From assembly GCA_011049425.1 (NCBI GenBank), contig DSBM01000034.1:1-46015 (forward strand): DNA of 46,015 nt, read 5' to 3'. Below the pieces are notes generated by a model. The model was not told the origin of the DNA, did no database searches, and saw only the letters and a program-made list of their open reading frames with translations. Shown in pieces: positions 30,847-39,714 of the stretch (its first letter is position 1; every line of letters starts with the position of its first letter). This DNA comes from Candidatus Aminicenantes bacterium. Its GTDB lineage: Bacteria; Acidobacteriota; Aminicenantia; UBA2199. The position numbers were made by a program, and so were the translations under genes.

Positions 30847-32972
30847 CAAAGAAAACCTTGATTATTGTTGAGTCACCCGCCAAGTCATCAACGATATCCC
30901 GCTATCTCGGCAAGGATTACCTGGTCAGCTCATCCATGGGCCACGTTCGCGACTTGAATCCCCATATCCTCAGCATTGATGTGCAGAACAATTTCAAGCC
31001 GCACTATGAAGAATTGAAGGATAAAAAGAAGGTCATCGGGGATCTGAAGGCACTGGCCAGACGCTGCGAACGAATTTTCCTGGCTCCGGACCCGGATCGT
31101 GAGGGCGAAGCCATTGCCTATCATTTAAAGGAGATTCTCAGGCCCTCCAATGAGCGGATATTCCGCATTCTGTTTCACGAGATCACGCGCCAGGCGGTAT
31201 CGGAGGCGGTGCAATGTCCCGTGGATATCGATCAGGATAAGGTGAACGCGCAGCAGATGCGGCGTGTGCTGGACCGCCTGGCCGGATACAAGATCAGTCC
31301 CGTGCTGCAGCGAAAGATCGGCGGTCCCCTTTCCGCGGGCAGGGTGCAATCGATCGCACTCAAACTCATCGTGGAGCGGGAAAAAGAGGTTCAGGCTTTC
31401 ATCGAGAAAGAGTACTGGACGATTGGCGCGGAGTTGGAAGGCAGCGCCCCACCGGCATTTCACGCGCGCCTGGAGAAGCACAACGGCAAAAAGCTTTTGA
31501 TTCCGGATGAAAAGGCCGCCCGGCACATACTGGATGAGTTGTCGCGAAACCCCTATATTTTGAAAGCGGTTCGCAAGCGGGTTCGCCGCCCCAAGCCGCT
31601 TCCACCCCTGATCACTTCCACGCTTCAGCAGGAAGCTTTTAAAAAACATCGTTTTCCCGTCAGCAAGACCATGAAAGTGGCCCAATCGCTTTACGAAGGC
31701 GTGAACCTTGAAGGAGGAGAACAAACCGGCCTGATCACTTACATGCGTACGGATTCGTTCCGCATTTCCACTTCCGCCCGGGAAGCCGCCGCTGATTTCA
31801 TCCGCTCAACCTGGGGAAAAGAGTACCTGCCCGACAAAGCCAATGTGTTCGGGCGCAAAGGCAAGATCCAGGATGCCCATGAAGCCATCCGTCCCAGTGT
31901 GCCACTCTACCACCCGCAAGACATCAAGGGCTTCTTAAGTGCGGATCAATTTAAAATCTACAGCCTGATCTGGGACCGCTTCATGGCCTCCCAGATGAAA
32001 GCCGCTCGCATCGATGTCACCACTTTCGACATCGCAAATGGTAACTATCTTTTTGCCGTAAAGGGCGAAGTAATCCGTTTTGATGGTCATTTAAAATGTT
32101 GGAATACCGACAGCGGTACGCCATTGCTGCCACCTTTAGAGGAAGGAGAGGTTCTGAATGCTCTGGCTGTTACCCCCAAACAGAATTTTACCAAGCCGCC
32201 GTCACGGTACACGGAGGCCAGCCTGGTCAAGATTCTTGAAGAGAAGGGGATCGGGCGCCCCTCCACCTATGCCAAGATCATCTCCACCCTGGGGAAGCGG
32301 GATTACATTGTTCGAGAAGAGCGACGTTTTGTCCCGACACAATTGGGGATCAAGGTGACGGAATACCTGGATAGACACTTTTCGGATATGATGCAGTATT
32401 CCTTTACTGCGGAGTTGGAAAAGCAACTGGACAAAGTATCCGAAGGTAAGTTGGACTGGGTGCAGGGAATTCAGCGTTTCTATCAACACCTGGAACAAAA
32501 CCTCGACCAGGTCCGCAATACGGAAAAAGTGGACCTGAAAGTGGGCCGGGCTTGTCCCGAGTGTGGCAAAGACCTGGTAAAAAAGTATTCACGCAAAACC
32601 AACGGCTGGTTCGTCGGTTGCAATGGATATCCCCAGTGTACCTATACGGAGCGGTTGGACAAGGATACTCCCCGTCCCAAGGACGAACCTCTGGATCGTT
32701 CATGTCCCCAGTGCGGCAAACCCCTGGTTCGTCGTTATTCACCCAAGACGCGGCAACACTTTGTCGGCTGTACCGGGTACCCCGAGTGCCGCCATATCGA
32801 GACGGAAGAGCCGGAACTGGGAGAGTGTCCTGTGTGCGGGAAACCCTTGCGCAAAAGCTATTCCCGCAAAACCAGGCGCTACTTTGTCGGTTGCTCGGGA
32901 TATCCGGAATGTACCTATATTCAGAAGTCACCTCCATCTGAAAAGACGGAATCAGGGGAGGATTCCGTTTGA
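30843..32972 (+). CDS. topA: DNA topoisomerase I
   Basis: 709 residues. Type IA topoisomerase that relaxes negative supercoils. Toprim domain LIIVESPAKSSTISRYLG with APDPDREGEAIAYHL (acidic metal-binding DxDxE form). The catalytic tyrosine lies in GLITYMRTDSFRIS (about residue 299), and EAIRPS is conserved. The C-terminus carries three complete four-cysteine zinc ribbons (CPECGKDL...GCNGYPQC, CPQCGKPL...GCTGYPEC, CPVCGKPL...GCSGYPEC). ATGA overlap with dprA upstream; the TGA stop overlaps the TTG start of trmFO. Confidence 0.96.
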   Translation: MTKKTLIIVESPAKSSTISRYLGKDYLVSSSMGHVRDLNPHILSIDVQNNFKPHYEELKDKKKVIGDLKALARRCERIFLAPDPDREGEAIAYHLKEILRPSNERIFRILFHEITRQAVSEAVQCPVDIDQDKVNAQQMRRVLDRLAGYKISPVLQRKIGGPLSAGRVQSIALKLIVEREKEVQAFIEKEYWTIGAELEGSAPPAFHARLEKHNGKKLLIPDEKAARHILDELSRNPYILKAVRKRVRRPKPLPPLITSTLQQEAFKKHRFPVSKTMKVAQSLYEGVNLEGGEQTGLITYMRTDSFRISTSAREAAADFIRSTWGKEYLPDKANVFGRKGKIQDAHEAIRPSVPLYHPQDIKGFLSADQFKIYSLIWDRFMASQMKAARIDVTTFDIANGNYLFAVKGEVIRFDGHLKCWNTDSGTPLLPPLEEGEVLNALAVTPKQNFTKPPSRYTEASLVKILEEKGIGRPSTYAKIISTLGKRDYIVREERRFVPTQLGIKVTEYLDRHFSDMMQYSFTAELEKQLDKVSEGKLDWVQGIQRFYQHLEQNLDQVRNTEKVDLKVGRACPECGKDLVKKYSRKTNGWFVGCNGYPQCTYTERLDKDTPRPKDEPLDRSCPQCGKPLVRRYSPKTRQHFVGCTGYPECRHIETEEPELGECPVCGKPLRKSYSRKTRRYFVGCSGYPECTYIQKSPPSEKTESGEDSV

Positions 32973-34297
32973 TCCCAACGGTTCAGGTGATCGGCGCCGG
33001 GCTTGCCGGCAGTGAAGCCGCGTTGCAAATGGCGGATCGGGGAATCCGGGTGAAACTGTACGAAATGCGACCGCAAACCGGCACCGAAATTCACGAAACG
33101 CCGTTTGCCGGTGAAATGGTTTGTTCCAATTCCCTGGGCTCAACGGAGCTTCACTCGGCTTCCGGTTTGTTGAAAGCGGAACTGGAGTTGCTGGGGAGTC
33201 GTTTCCTCCAAACCGCCGCCCAATTCCGCGTACCCGCAGGGAGTAGTTTTTCCGTGGATCGGCATCAATTGGCTGAAAACATGGAAAGCACATTGGCGGC
33301 CCATCCCGGCATTGAAATGATCCGCGAAGAAACGCGGGAGTTGCCTGAAACCGATGTTCCCGTGATTGTGGCTACCGGACCACTGACCAGCCCGGTGTTT
33401 GCCCGGCACCTCACGCGGTTTACCCAGCGCAGGCACCTTTTTTTTTACGATGCCACCAGCCCCATCATTCGTTCCGACAGCATCGATTTCTTCCGGGTTT
33501 TTCGCGGCACTCGTTACGATAAGGGCGAGGCCGATTTCCTTAATATTCCCCTGGCTGAGGGTAACTATCATGCTTTTGTTTCCGAGCTGGTCAAGGCGGA
33601 GACCGTAGAACTCCCCGATTTCGAGAAAGGGATTTTTTTCGAGGCCTGCCTGCCGGTAGAAGAGATCGCCCGCCGGGGACCCATGTCATTGGCATTCGGA
33701 CCGATGAAGCCGGTAGGATTAAAGGATCCCCGCACCGGGCATATGCCCTTTGCCGCGATTCAGTTGCGCCGGGACAATATCCGTGAAACCCTTTACCAGA
33801 TGGTGGGTTTCCAGACAAGGCTGAAGTGGAAAGAACAGAAGCGTATCTTCCGTACACTCCCCGGGTTGGAAGCGGCTGAATTTGAACGTTTCGGGCGCAT
33901 GCACCGCAATACGTATATCAATGCGCCCCTGATCCTGGACGCGACAGGGCGTGCCCGCAGAAGGGATTCGTTGTTTTTCGCCGGTCAAATCAGCGGAGTG
34001 GAGGGATACGTGGAATCGATCTGCTCCGGCCTGCTGGCAGGGCGCCAGATGTCGCGTCATCTTACCGGGCGGCCTCTGGTACCGTTGCCCGGGGAAACCG
34101 CCTGCGGTGCCCTGCTGGATTACGTTTCATCCGCAGAGTGGAAGAATTTCCGGCCCACCAAGTTCTCTTTCGGTCTTCTGGCGCCCCTGGAATTGTCCCG
34201 GGAAAGCCGGAAACTCTCGAAACGAGAGCGCAAAGAACAACTGGCCCAACGGGCCCTGGAGACCCTGGACCAATGGATTCGTCGTCAAGAGTTCTAA
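32969..34297 (+). CDS. trmFO: FAD/folate-dependent tRNA (uracil-5-)-methyltransferase TrmFO
   Basis: 442 residues. It makes T54 in tRNA using methylenetetrahydrofolate and FADH2. FAD-binding [18 protein letters not shown] at the N-terminus, then [22 protein letters not shown] with the first conserved Cys, and [16 protein letters not shown] with the second. YINAPLILD and [19 protein letters not shown] are further signatures. The start is TTG 32969 with GGAGG 7 nt upstream, overlapping the topA stop in TTGA. The topA-trmFO-xer order is common in several phyla. Confidence 0.95.
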   Translation: MIPTVQVIGAGLAGSEAALQMADRGIRVKLYEMRPQTGTEIHETPFAGEMVCSNSLGSTELHSASGLLKAELELLGSRFLQTAAQFRVPAGSSFSVDRHQLAENMESTLAAHPGIEMIREETRELPETDVPVIVATGPLTSPVFARHLTRFTQRRHLFFYDATSPIIRSDSIDFFRVFRGTRYDKGEADFLNIPLAEGNYHAFVSELVKAETVELPDFEKGIFFEACLPVEEIARRGPMSLAFGPMKPVGLKDPRTGHMPFAAIQLRRDNIRETLYQMVGFQTRLKWKEQKRIFRTLPGLEAAEFERFGRMHRNTYINAPLILDATGRARRRDSLFFAGQISGVEGYVESICSGLLAGRQMSRHLTGRPLVPLPGETACGALLDYVSSAEWKNFRPTKFSFGLLAPLELSRESRKLSKRERKEQLAQRALETLDQWIRRQEF

Positions 34298-35157
34298 ACG
34301 ACTACCTGGAATATCTGCGCGATATTCGCAATGTATCGCAACACACTCTGCGCGCATACGGGCAGGATATCCGCCAGTATCTCTCTTTCCTTAAAGAAAA
34401 CCGGCTCAAAGCCGACCGGCAGTCGGCACGCGACTTCATTACCTGGGCTTACCTGCAAAGCGGCAACAAGACCACGGTGGCCCGCAAGATCTACGCGGTC
34501 AAATCTTTCTGTGATTTTCAGGTTCAGCGGGGCCGCATCAAGGACAATCCTTTTGATGGTATCCAGTCGCTCAAGATTGATCGCAAAATTCCCCAGATTC
34601 TTACCGAGGCGGAAGTGCTGGGTTTTCTCGACCGCCTGCCCGAAGACACTTTTATCCGGTTGCGCAACAAGACGATCTTTGAGTTGCTGTACGCTACGGG
34701 GCTGCGGGTATCTGAGTTAACGGGGCTGACTCATGACCATATTCGCGTCAATGAAGGTTTGATCCGGGTAATGGGAAAAGGAAGAAAGGAACGAATCGTT
34801 CCATTCAATGCCCATGCCGGCCGTTTGCTGACACGCTATATGGATGCTTGTCGTGCCCGTTTTTCTTCTCTGCCTGACAGAGTGTTTCTCAACGTCCGGG
34901 GAAGCGGCATTTCGGAACGGTCCATTGAGCGTATTCTGCAGGCCACTTTCCAAACATTGACGCAGAGTACCCGCAGGGTTTATCCCCACCTGTTCCGCCA
35001 CAGTTTCGCCACCCACCTGCTGCAGAGAGGGGCGAACCTCAGGATTATCCAGGAACTTTTGGGCCACACGAATCTGGCCACAACGCAGAAGTACACCAGC
35101 CTGAATTATGGTGACCTCTTAAAGGTTTACCGCAAATACCATCCGCGATCGAAATGA
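34273..35157 (+). CDS. xerC: Tyrosine recombinase XerC/XerD
   Basis: 294 residues, the size of chromosomal Xer recombinases. The N-terminal SAM-like core-binding domain ([20 protein letters not shown]) is followed by the catalytic residues: Arg in [11 protein letters not shown], Lys in [23 protein letters not shown] (HxxR), His in [14 protein letters not shown], and the nucleophile Tyr in QKYT. It resolves chromosome dimers at dif; the C versus D assignment is by context (topA-trmFO-xerC order) and not certain. ATG 34273 lies within trmFO (25 nt overlap); longer upstream frames start deep inside trmFO. Not an integron integrase: it lacks the extra IntI helix between the second and third catalytic boxes. 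Confidence 0.88.
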   Translation: MDSSSRVLNDYLEYLRDIRNVSQHTLRAYGQDIRQYLSFLKENRLKADRQSARDFITWAYLQSGNKTTVARKIYAVKSFCDFQVQRGRIKDNPFDGIQSLKIDRKIPQILTEAEVLGFLDRLPEDTFIRLRNKTIFELLYATGLRVSELTGLTHDHIRVNEGLIRVMGKGRKERIVPFNAHAGRLLTRYMDACRARFSSLPDRVFLNVRGSGISERSIERILQATFQTLTQSTRRVYPHLFRHSFATHLLQRGANLRIIQELLGHTNLATTQKYTSLNYGDLLKVYRKYHPRSK

Positions 35158-36122
35158 AAAGAAAGTGGTTTTCCTGGTTGCTGCGGCTGACGGTCAGCGC
35201 TTTGCTGATCGGATATTTTGTTTTCAACCTGGCGGACAGATACGGTGGGCTTCACGGAGCCTGGCTCCAGTTTGTGCGCGTGTTTTCCATGGCCCGGCCG
35301 ATCTGGTTGTTGGCCGCCTTGGGCCTTATGATGCTGGGCTATTCCCTTCTGACCCTACGCTGGAAAGTATTGCTTGCCGCACAGGACCACTATCCCCCAT
35401 ATAAACGTCTCTTTCGCTTTTATATCATGTCCACCTTTTTCAACAATTTTCTGCCCTCCACCATTGGCGGCGATGCCCTGAGAGTGGTGCAAAGCCGCAG
35501 GGATTCGTCCCGGGGTGCCATGTCGCTGATGGTGGTTTTGGTTGAACGGTTGAGCGGACTTGCCGCCCTGATGCTGATCGCGGCTGTTGGTATAGTGGTG
35601 GACGGCCCTTTGCGAACGTCGCGAAACCGGTTGATCTCCGTGGTGATTCTGGCATTGACGGCGCTGGCCGTGCTGTCGGTTGTGTTGGGCCACCCCCGTA
35701 CGGCGTCTCGATGGCTTCCCCGTCTGCGCAGGCTGCTGCCGACCGGTATGGGTAGTCGTATCCAGGCCGCGGTTGAAAGCCTCTGGGCGTATTATCGCCG
35801 GCCGGCCAGCTTGGGAGCCTGCCTGGGAATCAGCCTGGTGTTCCAGTTCAACATGGTGGTTTATTACTGGGTGATTGCGCGCACCCTGAACCGTGTTCCC
35901 GATTTTGTTGATTTCGTGCTGAATGTTCCCATCATGGTGTTTTTGTTGATGGTTGTACCGGCCATTAACGGGTTGGGGGTTCGCACGGCTGGATTCAGAA
36001 CCCTGATGCGATTTCCAGCCGCATTTGCCCTTGCGGCAGAGTTTGTGGATTTGGGTTTTCGCATTATGGTGGGTCTGCTTGGCGGCCTGGTGTTTGTTTT
36101 TTACCGCCGCTCAAATGAATAG
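35154..36122 (+). CDS. Flippase-like membrane protein (LPG-synthase TM/UPF0104 type)
   Basis: 322 residues with about eight membrane helices, ATGA-coupled to xer[22 protein letters not shown] is the conserved UPF0104 block ('FFN..LPg..GGD..R...l'), followed by [13 protein letters not shown] (VleR..gl). Members include the flippase half of MprF and other glycerophospholipid/sugar-lipid transporters; the substrate is not evident. The C-terminal part ([19 protein letters not shown]) matches 'P.s..GlG.rE..f'. The last ORF of the long operon; the next gene has its own promoter 12 bp downstream. Confidence 0.85.
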   Translation: MKRKWFSWLLRLTVSALLIGYFVFNLADRYGGLHGAWLQFVRVFSMARPIWLLAALGLMMLGYSLLTLRWKVLLAAQDHYPPYKRLFRFYIMSTFFNNFLPSTIGGDALRVVQSRRDSSRGAMSLMVVLVERLSGLAALMLIAAVGIVVDGPLRTSRNRLISVVILALTALAVLSVVLGHPRTASRWLPRLRRLLPTGMGSRIQAAVESLWAYYRRPASLGACLGISLVFQFNMVVYYWVIARTLNRVPDFVDFVLNVPIMVFLLMVVPAINGLGVRTAGFRTLMRFPAAFALAAEFVDLGFRIMVGLLGGLVFVFYRRSNE

Positions 36123-36133
36123 AATCGATGGGT

Positions 36134-36162
36134 TTGGCCCTGTGGGGAACATGCATTATAAT
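36134..36162 (+). promoter_or_regulatory. Promoter of the envC-like gene
   Basis: TTGGCC (36134-36139), 17 bp spacer, TATAAT (36157-36162). Predicted start near 36169, leader about 12 nt. Confidence 0.65.
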
Positions 36163-36180
36163 CGCGGTTGGATCGTGTCC

Positions 36181-37329
36181 ATGACCAAGAGGCGTCCATG
36201 GTTGTTTGTTTTTTTGGTTGGTTGGGTCATGGCCGGTGGAATCCCGGCCCCCGGCGCCGCCCCGGACCTGCATAAAGAACTCGATTCCCTTCGCAAGCAG
36301 ATCGGGCGTGTCAACGAGCGCTTGAATTCCCTGGATGCCGTCCGCCAACCCATCCTGGCCGAGTTGGCGCGGATCGACCTGAAAATTGAGCGTGAGCAGC
36401 TGGGGATTCAACGCATTCATTTGGGACAACGCCAATTGCAAGATCAGATCCGCGCCAACCAGGAACGCCGCGGTCTGTTGGAAACAGAGTTGGAACTCGA
36501 ACGTATCCGGGTACGAAAGGTGGCACGGTACCTGTACAAGTTGGGGGGGCAATCTTATTTAAAACTGTTTTTGCGGGTCGAATCACTGGATCAGTTGTTT
36601 CACAACTATCACCTGTTCATGATCCTGATCCGCCACCATCTGGATCAGATCCACTCCGTGCGCAAGAAGACACAAAAGCTCGAGCAAGTGAACCGGGAAC
36701 TGGATGGTCAGCAACAACAGTTAAGCCGCCGCGAACAGGCGCATCAGGAGGCCATCCAGCGACTGGATGCATTGCGTTCCCAGCAGAAAGAGGCGGTTTC
36801 CCGGGTGAATCGGGATCGCAGCACCTATCTGCGTTTACTCAATGAACTGCGTGCCCGGGCCGGGGAGCTCGAAGACCTGATCCATCGCGCCGGGACCGGA
36901 GACACGCTGACCCCCATGAGCCACCTGAACGCCTTGAAGGGCCGTCTGCCATGGCCGCTGACGGGGACGATCTCATCGCGCTTCGGGCGACAGCGCAGTA
37001 CTCGGTTCAACACGTTTATCATGAACGACGGCATTGAAATCAAACCAAGCGGCAACCGCAGCATCAGGGCGGTTTATCCGGGGAAAGTGATTTTTGCCGA
37101 TTATTTTAAAGGATACGGCAACCTGATCATTCTTCAGCATGCCAAGAACTTCCATTCACTCTACGGCCATTGCGCGCGATTCGCAAAAGGTCAGGGTGAG
37201 CGGGTAAAGTCGGGAGAGGTGATTGCCGTGGTAGGAGACAGTGGTTCTACTTCGGGGCCGTCCCTCTACTTTGCCATCCGCACGGACCTCAAGCCCAGTG
37301 ACCCCCTCCAGTGGCTATCTTCCCGCTGA
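36181..37329 (+). CDS. envC: EnvC-like murein hydrolase activator (degenerate LytM/M23)
   Basis: 382 residues. A signal peptide (about 1-27, WLFVFLVGWVMAGG...PGAA) is followed by a long coiled coil to about residue 225 (LHKELDSLRKQIGRVNERL; QLSRREQAHQEAIQRLDAL) and a C-terminal LytM domain (about 280-378). Zinc-binding residues are mostly lost: the HxxxD site reads NDGIEI, and the HxH-type 'HLHFEIR' reads SLYFAIR, while SLYGHC keeps one His. This matches EnvC, which activates amidases rather than cutting murein. ATG 36181 fits the promoter; a longer frame reaches into the flippase gene. Followed by an S41 homologue and a divergent polysaccharide deacetylase, a known neighbourhood for EnvC. 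Confidence 0.87.
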   Translation: MTKRRPWLFVFLVGWVMAGGIPAPGAAPDLHKELDSLRKQIGRVNERLNSLDAVRQPILAELARIDLKIEREQLGIQRIHLGQRQLQDQIRANQERRGLLETELELERIRVRKVARYLYKLGGQSYLKLFLRVESLDQLFHNYHLFMILIRHHLDQIHSVRKKTQKLEQVNRELDGQQQQLSRREQAHQEAIQRLDALRSQQKEAVSRVNRDRSTYLRLLNELRARAGELEDLIHRAGTGDTLTPMSHLNALKGRLPWPLTGTISSRFGRQRSTRFNTFIMNDGIEIKPSGNRSIRAVYPGKVIFADYFKGYGNLIILQHAKNFHSLYGHCARFAKGQGERVKSGEVIAVVGDSGSTSGPSLYFAIRTDLKPSDPLQWLSSR

Positions 37330-37337
37330 TCGGCGGC

Positions 37338-37366
37338 TTGATGCCTCAGGTGCTTTGGGGTAAAAT
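37338..37366 (+). promoter_or_regulatory. Promoter of the S41-like gene
   Basis: TTGATG (37338-37343), 17 bp spacer, TAAAAT (37361-37366). Predicted start near 37373, 8 nt before ATG 37381; no clear Shine-Dalgarno. Confidence 0.6.
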
Positions 37367-37380
37367 AGCGGATCGGTCCC

Positions 37381-38481
37381 ATGCGAAGGTCTACACTGGT
37401 TTTTCTGGTCCTCTTGGCCACCGTGGTCGTTGTGCGCCTGTGGGTTTTGCATCCGCCGGCTGCGAATAAAGAGGATCCGGTTTCCGCACGCTCGCTTTAC
37501 GCTGAAGTGTCCAGGTTGATTCAGGAGCACTATGTGGATGTGGTTGATCCAGAGAAAGCCTGGCCGGGAGCGTACGCAACCATGCTGCGAAGACTGGATT
37601 CCTTTGCTTCCTACATTCCGCCCGACCTGGTTCCGGCATCGAGATCCCGGAGGCAAGGCCGGGGTTTCTGGGCCGGAATCTGGATTCTCCCCACTGAGCG
37701 GGGTTTTCGTGTTTCCCGTGTCCTGCCCGGTTCCCCTGCGGCGCGATCCGCCGCGCAAGTGGGTGACATGATTGAAGGTATTGACGGCATAGGCCTGACG
37801 GGGCGAACTTTAGAGGAGGCTCAGCTTTTGCTGTACGCCACTGCCGAAAAGACGTTTCACCTGGCCGTAAATCGTGCCGACTCGCTCAACCCCGTAGAAA
37901 TCGCTGTTTCCGCGATTCCCATGCTTTCAGACGTGGAATTTCACAATCTCGCCGGTTCCACTATACACCTGGATCTGCGGCGCCTGACCCCGGCAGCGGT
38001 AACAATGGTTTCGTCGCTTTTTCAGTCGCGTCCGGGGCGGAACTGGATCGTTGACCTGCGCAATTACCAGGATGGTGAACTGGGGGCTTGCCTGTCCCTT
38101 GCGGACCTCCTGCTGCCGCCTGTCGCAGGGCTGACCCTGCACACACGCAATGGCGCCCAACGCATCCGTGCCGGGAAACTCAGCGCTGCACAACCGCGCA
38201 TGGCCGTGTTGATTGGTCCGGCAACCGTCATGTATGCGGAAATACTGGCACGATTTATGCGGTCGGCGGGCACAAAGCTGGTGGGAGAAAAAAGTGCAGG
38301 ATTTAACGCTCATTTGCGCCGGATTGCCCTGCCGGATGGTGGTGAACTGGTGCATGTGGATGGATTTTTCTGCTGGGACGGCAAAAACATCCAGCACGAA
38401 TCTCTGACTCCGAATGTCAGAACCTCGAAAGATGACGCGACCCTGGCCCGGGCGCAATCCATGTTACAGAGAGAACAATGA
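37381..38481 (+). CDS. S41 (C-terminal processing) peptidase homologue, catalytic dyad absent
   Basis: 366 residues. A signal anchor (about 1-24) is followed by a CtpA-type helical region (LYAEVSRLIQEHYVDVVDPEKAWPGAYATMLRRLDSFASYI), a PDZ domain (about 95-165; GFRVSRVLPGSPAARSAAQVGDMIEGIDG), and an S41 core. The catalytic Ser of 'SASASEI' aligns with Met284 in ATVMYAEI. The general-base Lys of 'GExTFGKG' aligns with Phe308/Asn309 in GEKSAGFN. Both catalytic residues are therefore replaced while the fold signatures (VDLRNY, MAVLIG, LVGEKSAGF, SLTPNV) remain. It may bind EnvC or another murein factor as a scaffold. ATGA overlap joins it to the deacetylase gene. Confidence 0.85.
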   Translation: MRRSTLVFLVLLATVVVVRLWVLHPPAANKEDPVSARSLYAEVSRLIQEHYVDVVDPEKAWPGAYATMLRRLDSFASYIPPDLVPASRSRRQGRGFWAGIWILPTERGFRVSRVLPGSPAARSAAQVGDMIEGIDGIGLTGRTLEEAQLLLYATAEKTFHLAVNRADSLNPVEIAVSAIPMLSDVEFHNLAGSTIHLDLRRLTPAAVTMVSSLFQSRPGRNWIVDLRNYQDGELGACLSLADLLLPPVAGLTLHTRNGAQRIRAGKLSAAQPRMAVLIGPATVMYAEILARFMRSAGTKLVGEKSAGFNAHLRRIALPDGGELVHVDGFFCWDGKNIQHESLTPNVRTSKDDATLARAQSMLQREQ

Positions 38482-39668
38482 GCGCAAGAAAAATCCGCCG
38501 TAGAAAAAGCAATGTGTTGGCTTATTTTCTGCTGTTTGCCGCCCTGGCCCTGGGGATCGTTATCGTCCTGGAATACTTGGATCATCGCAACGGCAAGCCT
38601 ACCTTCCTTTTGTCTCGCGTTCTGGGTCGGCCGCATGGCGGAAAAGCGGTTGATGCCGGTAAGCCGAAGGATTCGTTTCACCACAAGTTGATGCGACTCA
38701 TGGATTCCCGGGATCCCAACTACAGCCTGGTTCAGGATTCCCGCGGGCGCTATCATGTCAAATGGAAACTGGGGGATGAAAAGCGCAAAAAAGTGGTGGA
38801 CGAACTAGAGAAACTGGCGAAGGTTCACGGCCGCCACTGGAAAATTGAGGAAGTCCAGCACCTCAACGGGGAGCATCTTTACCTGTATTCCATCCACTCT
38901 GATGCAGGAGAAGCTTCCCACCTGATGCTCATTACCACGGGAGCCCCAGCTCCTGAGGCGGCACCGCTTCCGGATTCCGGCAAGCCCATCAAAGGACGCT
39001 TGGCAGTCATCATCGATGATATCGGCTTTAACGAATTGGGGTCCCTGGAGTTGAAGCGGTTGGGCGTTCCCGTCACGGCAGCCGTGATTCCCCACGCCCC
39101 CTACGCTTATGACGAAGCCCGCCAGCTCCATATGTACGGCATTGAACAGATCATTCACCTGCCCATGCAGGCCGCCAATCGCAACTTGGAACCCGATCCC
39201 GACCAGTTTGTTCTCAAAGGTGCGGATTTGACCACCATACGTCGTTTGATCCATCGCTCCCGCACCCTGGTGCCCTATGCCCGGGGGATCAACAATCATA
39301 TGGGCTCACTGACTACCGGCGATCCCCAAACCATGAGTCGGGTATTGTCCGTATTGAAAGAAGAGGGACTGTTTTTCGTGGACTCCCGTACCTCCGTATC
39401 CACGGTGGCCTACAGCATGGCCAGGAAGATGAACGTGGCCGCGACGCAGCGGGATGTCTTTCTCGAAGACATCAACAACGATCAAGTCACCTATCATTAC
39501 GCACGCAGTCAAGTGATAAAAGGGGCCAAGCTGGCCCGCAGCCGCGGATACGCCGTGGCTATCGGACATCCTTACCCCACCACGCTCAAAGCCATCCGGG
39601 ATGCGGTCAACGAGGTTCGCGGCATGGGCGTACACTTTGTCCCGGTTTCCCGGTTGCTGGAGAAATAA
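38478..39668 (+). CDS. Divergent polysaccharide deacetylase family protein (YibQ-type)
   Basis: 396 residues. One N-terminal membrane anchor (about 14-33) precedes a charged linker. From about residue 175 there is a NodB-like barrel: RLAVIIDDIGFN (the family IDDxG), VTAAVIPHAPYA, HLPMQAANRNLEPDP, GINNHMGS, FVDSRTS and AIGHPYPTTLKAI. This matches the 'divergent polysaccharide deacetylase' group that follows envC and ctp genes in many diderms; its enzymatic role is not established. The start ATG 38478 overlaps the S41-like stop. Confidence 0.88.
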   Translation: MSARKIRRRKSNVLAYFLLFAALALGIVIVLEYLDHRNGKPTFLLSRVLGRPHGGKAVDAGKPKDSFHHKLMRLMDSRDPNYSLVQDSRGRYHVKWKLGDEKRKKVVDELEKLAKVHGRHWKIEEVQHLNGEHLYLYSIHSDAGEASHLMLITTGAPAPEAAPLPDSGKPIKGRLAVIIDDIGFNELGSLELKRLGVPVTAAVIPHAPYAYDEARQLHMYGIEQIIHLPMQAANRNLEPDPDQFVLKGADLTTIRRLIHRSRTLVPYARGINNHMGSLTTGDPQTMSRVLSVLKEEGLFFVDSRTSVSTVAYSMARKMNVAATQRDVFLEDINNDQVTYHYARSQVIKGAKLARSRGYAVAIGHPYPTTLKAIRDAVNEVRGMGVHFVPVSRLLEK

Positions 39669-39714
39669 TGGAGTCAATCCGGATCGGGGAAACGAGTTGC
39701 ATTGAGGAGGAAGC

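Noticed and set aside
34273-35157. XerC-like gene as an integron integrase linked to the attC sites
   Set aside because: It lacks the IntI-specific insert, sits about 10 kb away in a topA operon, and the cassettes point the wrong way for an integrase on the left.
36181-37329. EnvC-like protein as an active M23 endopeptidase
   Set aside because: The HxxxD and HxH zinc ligands are not conserved.
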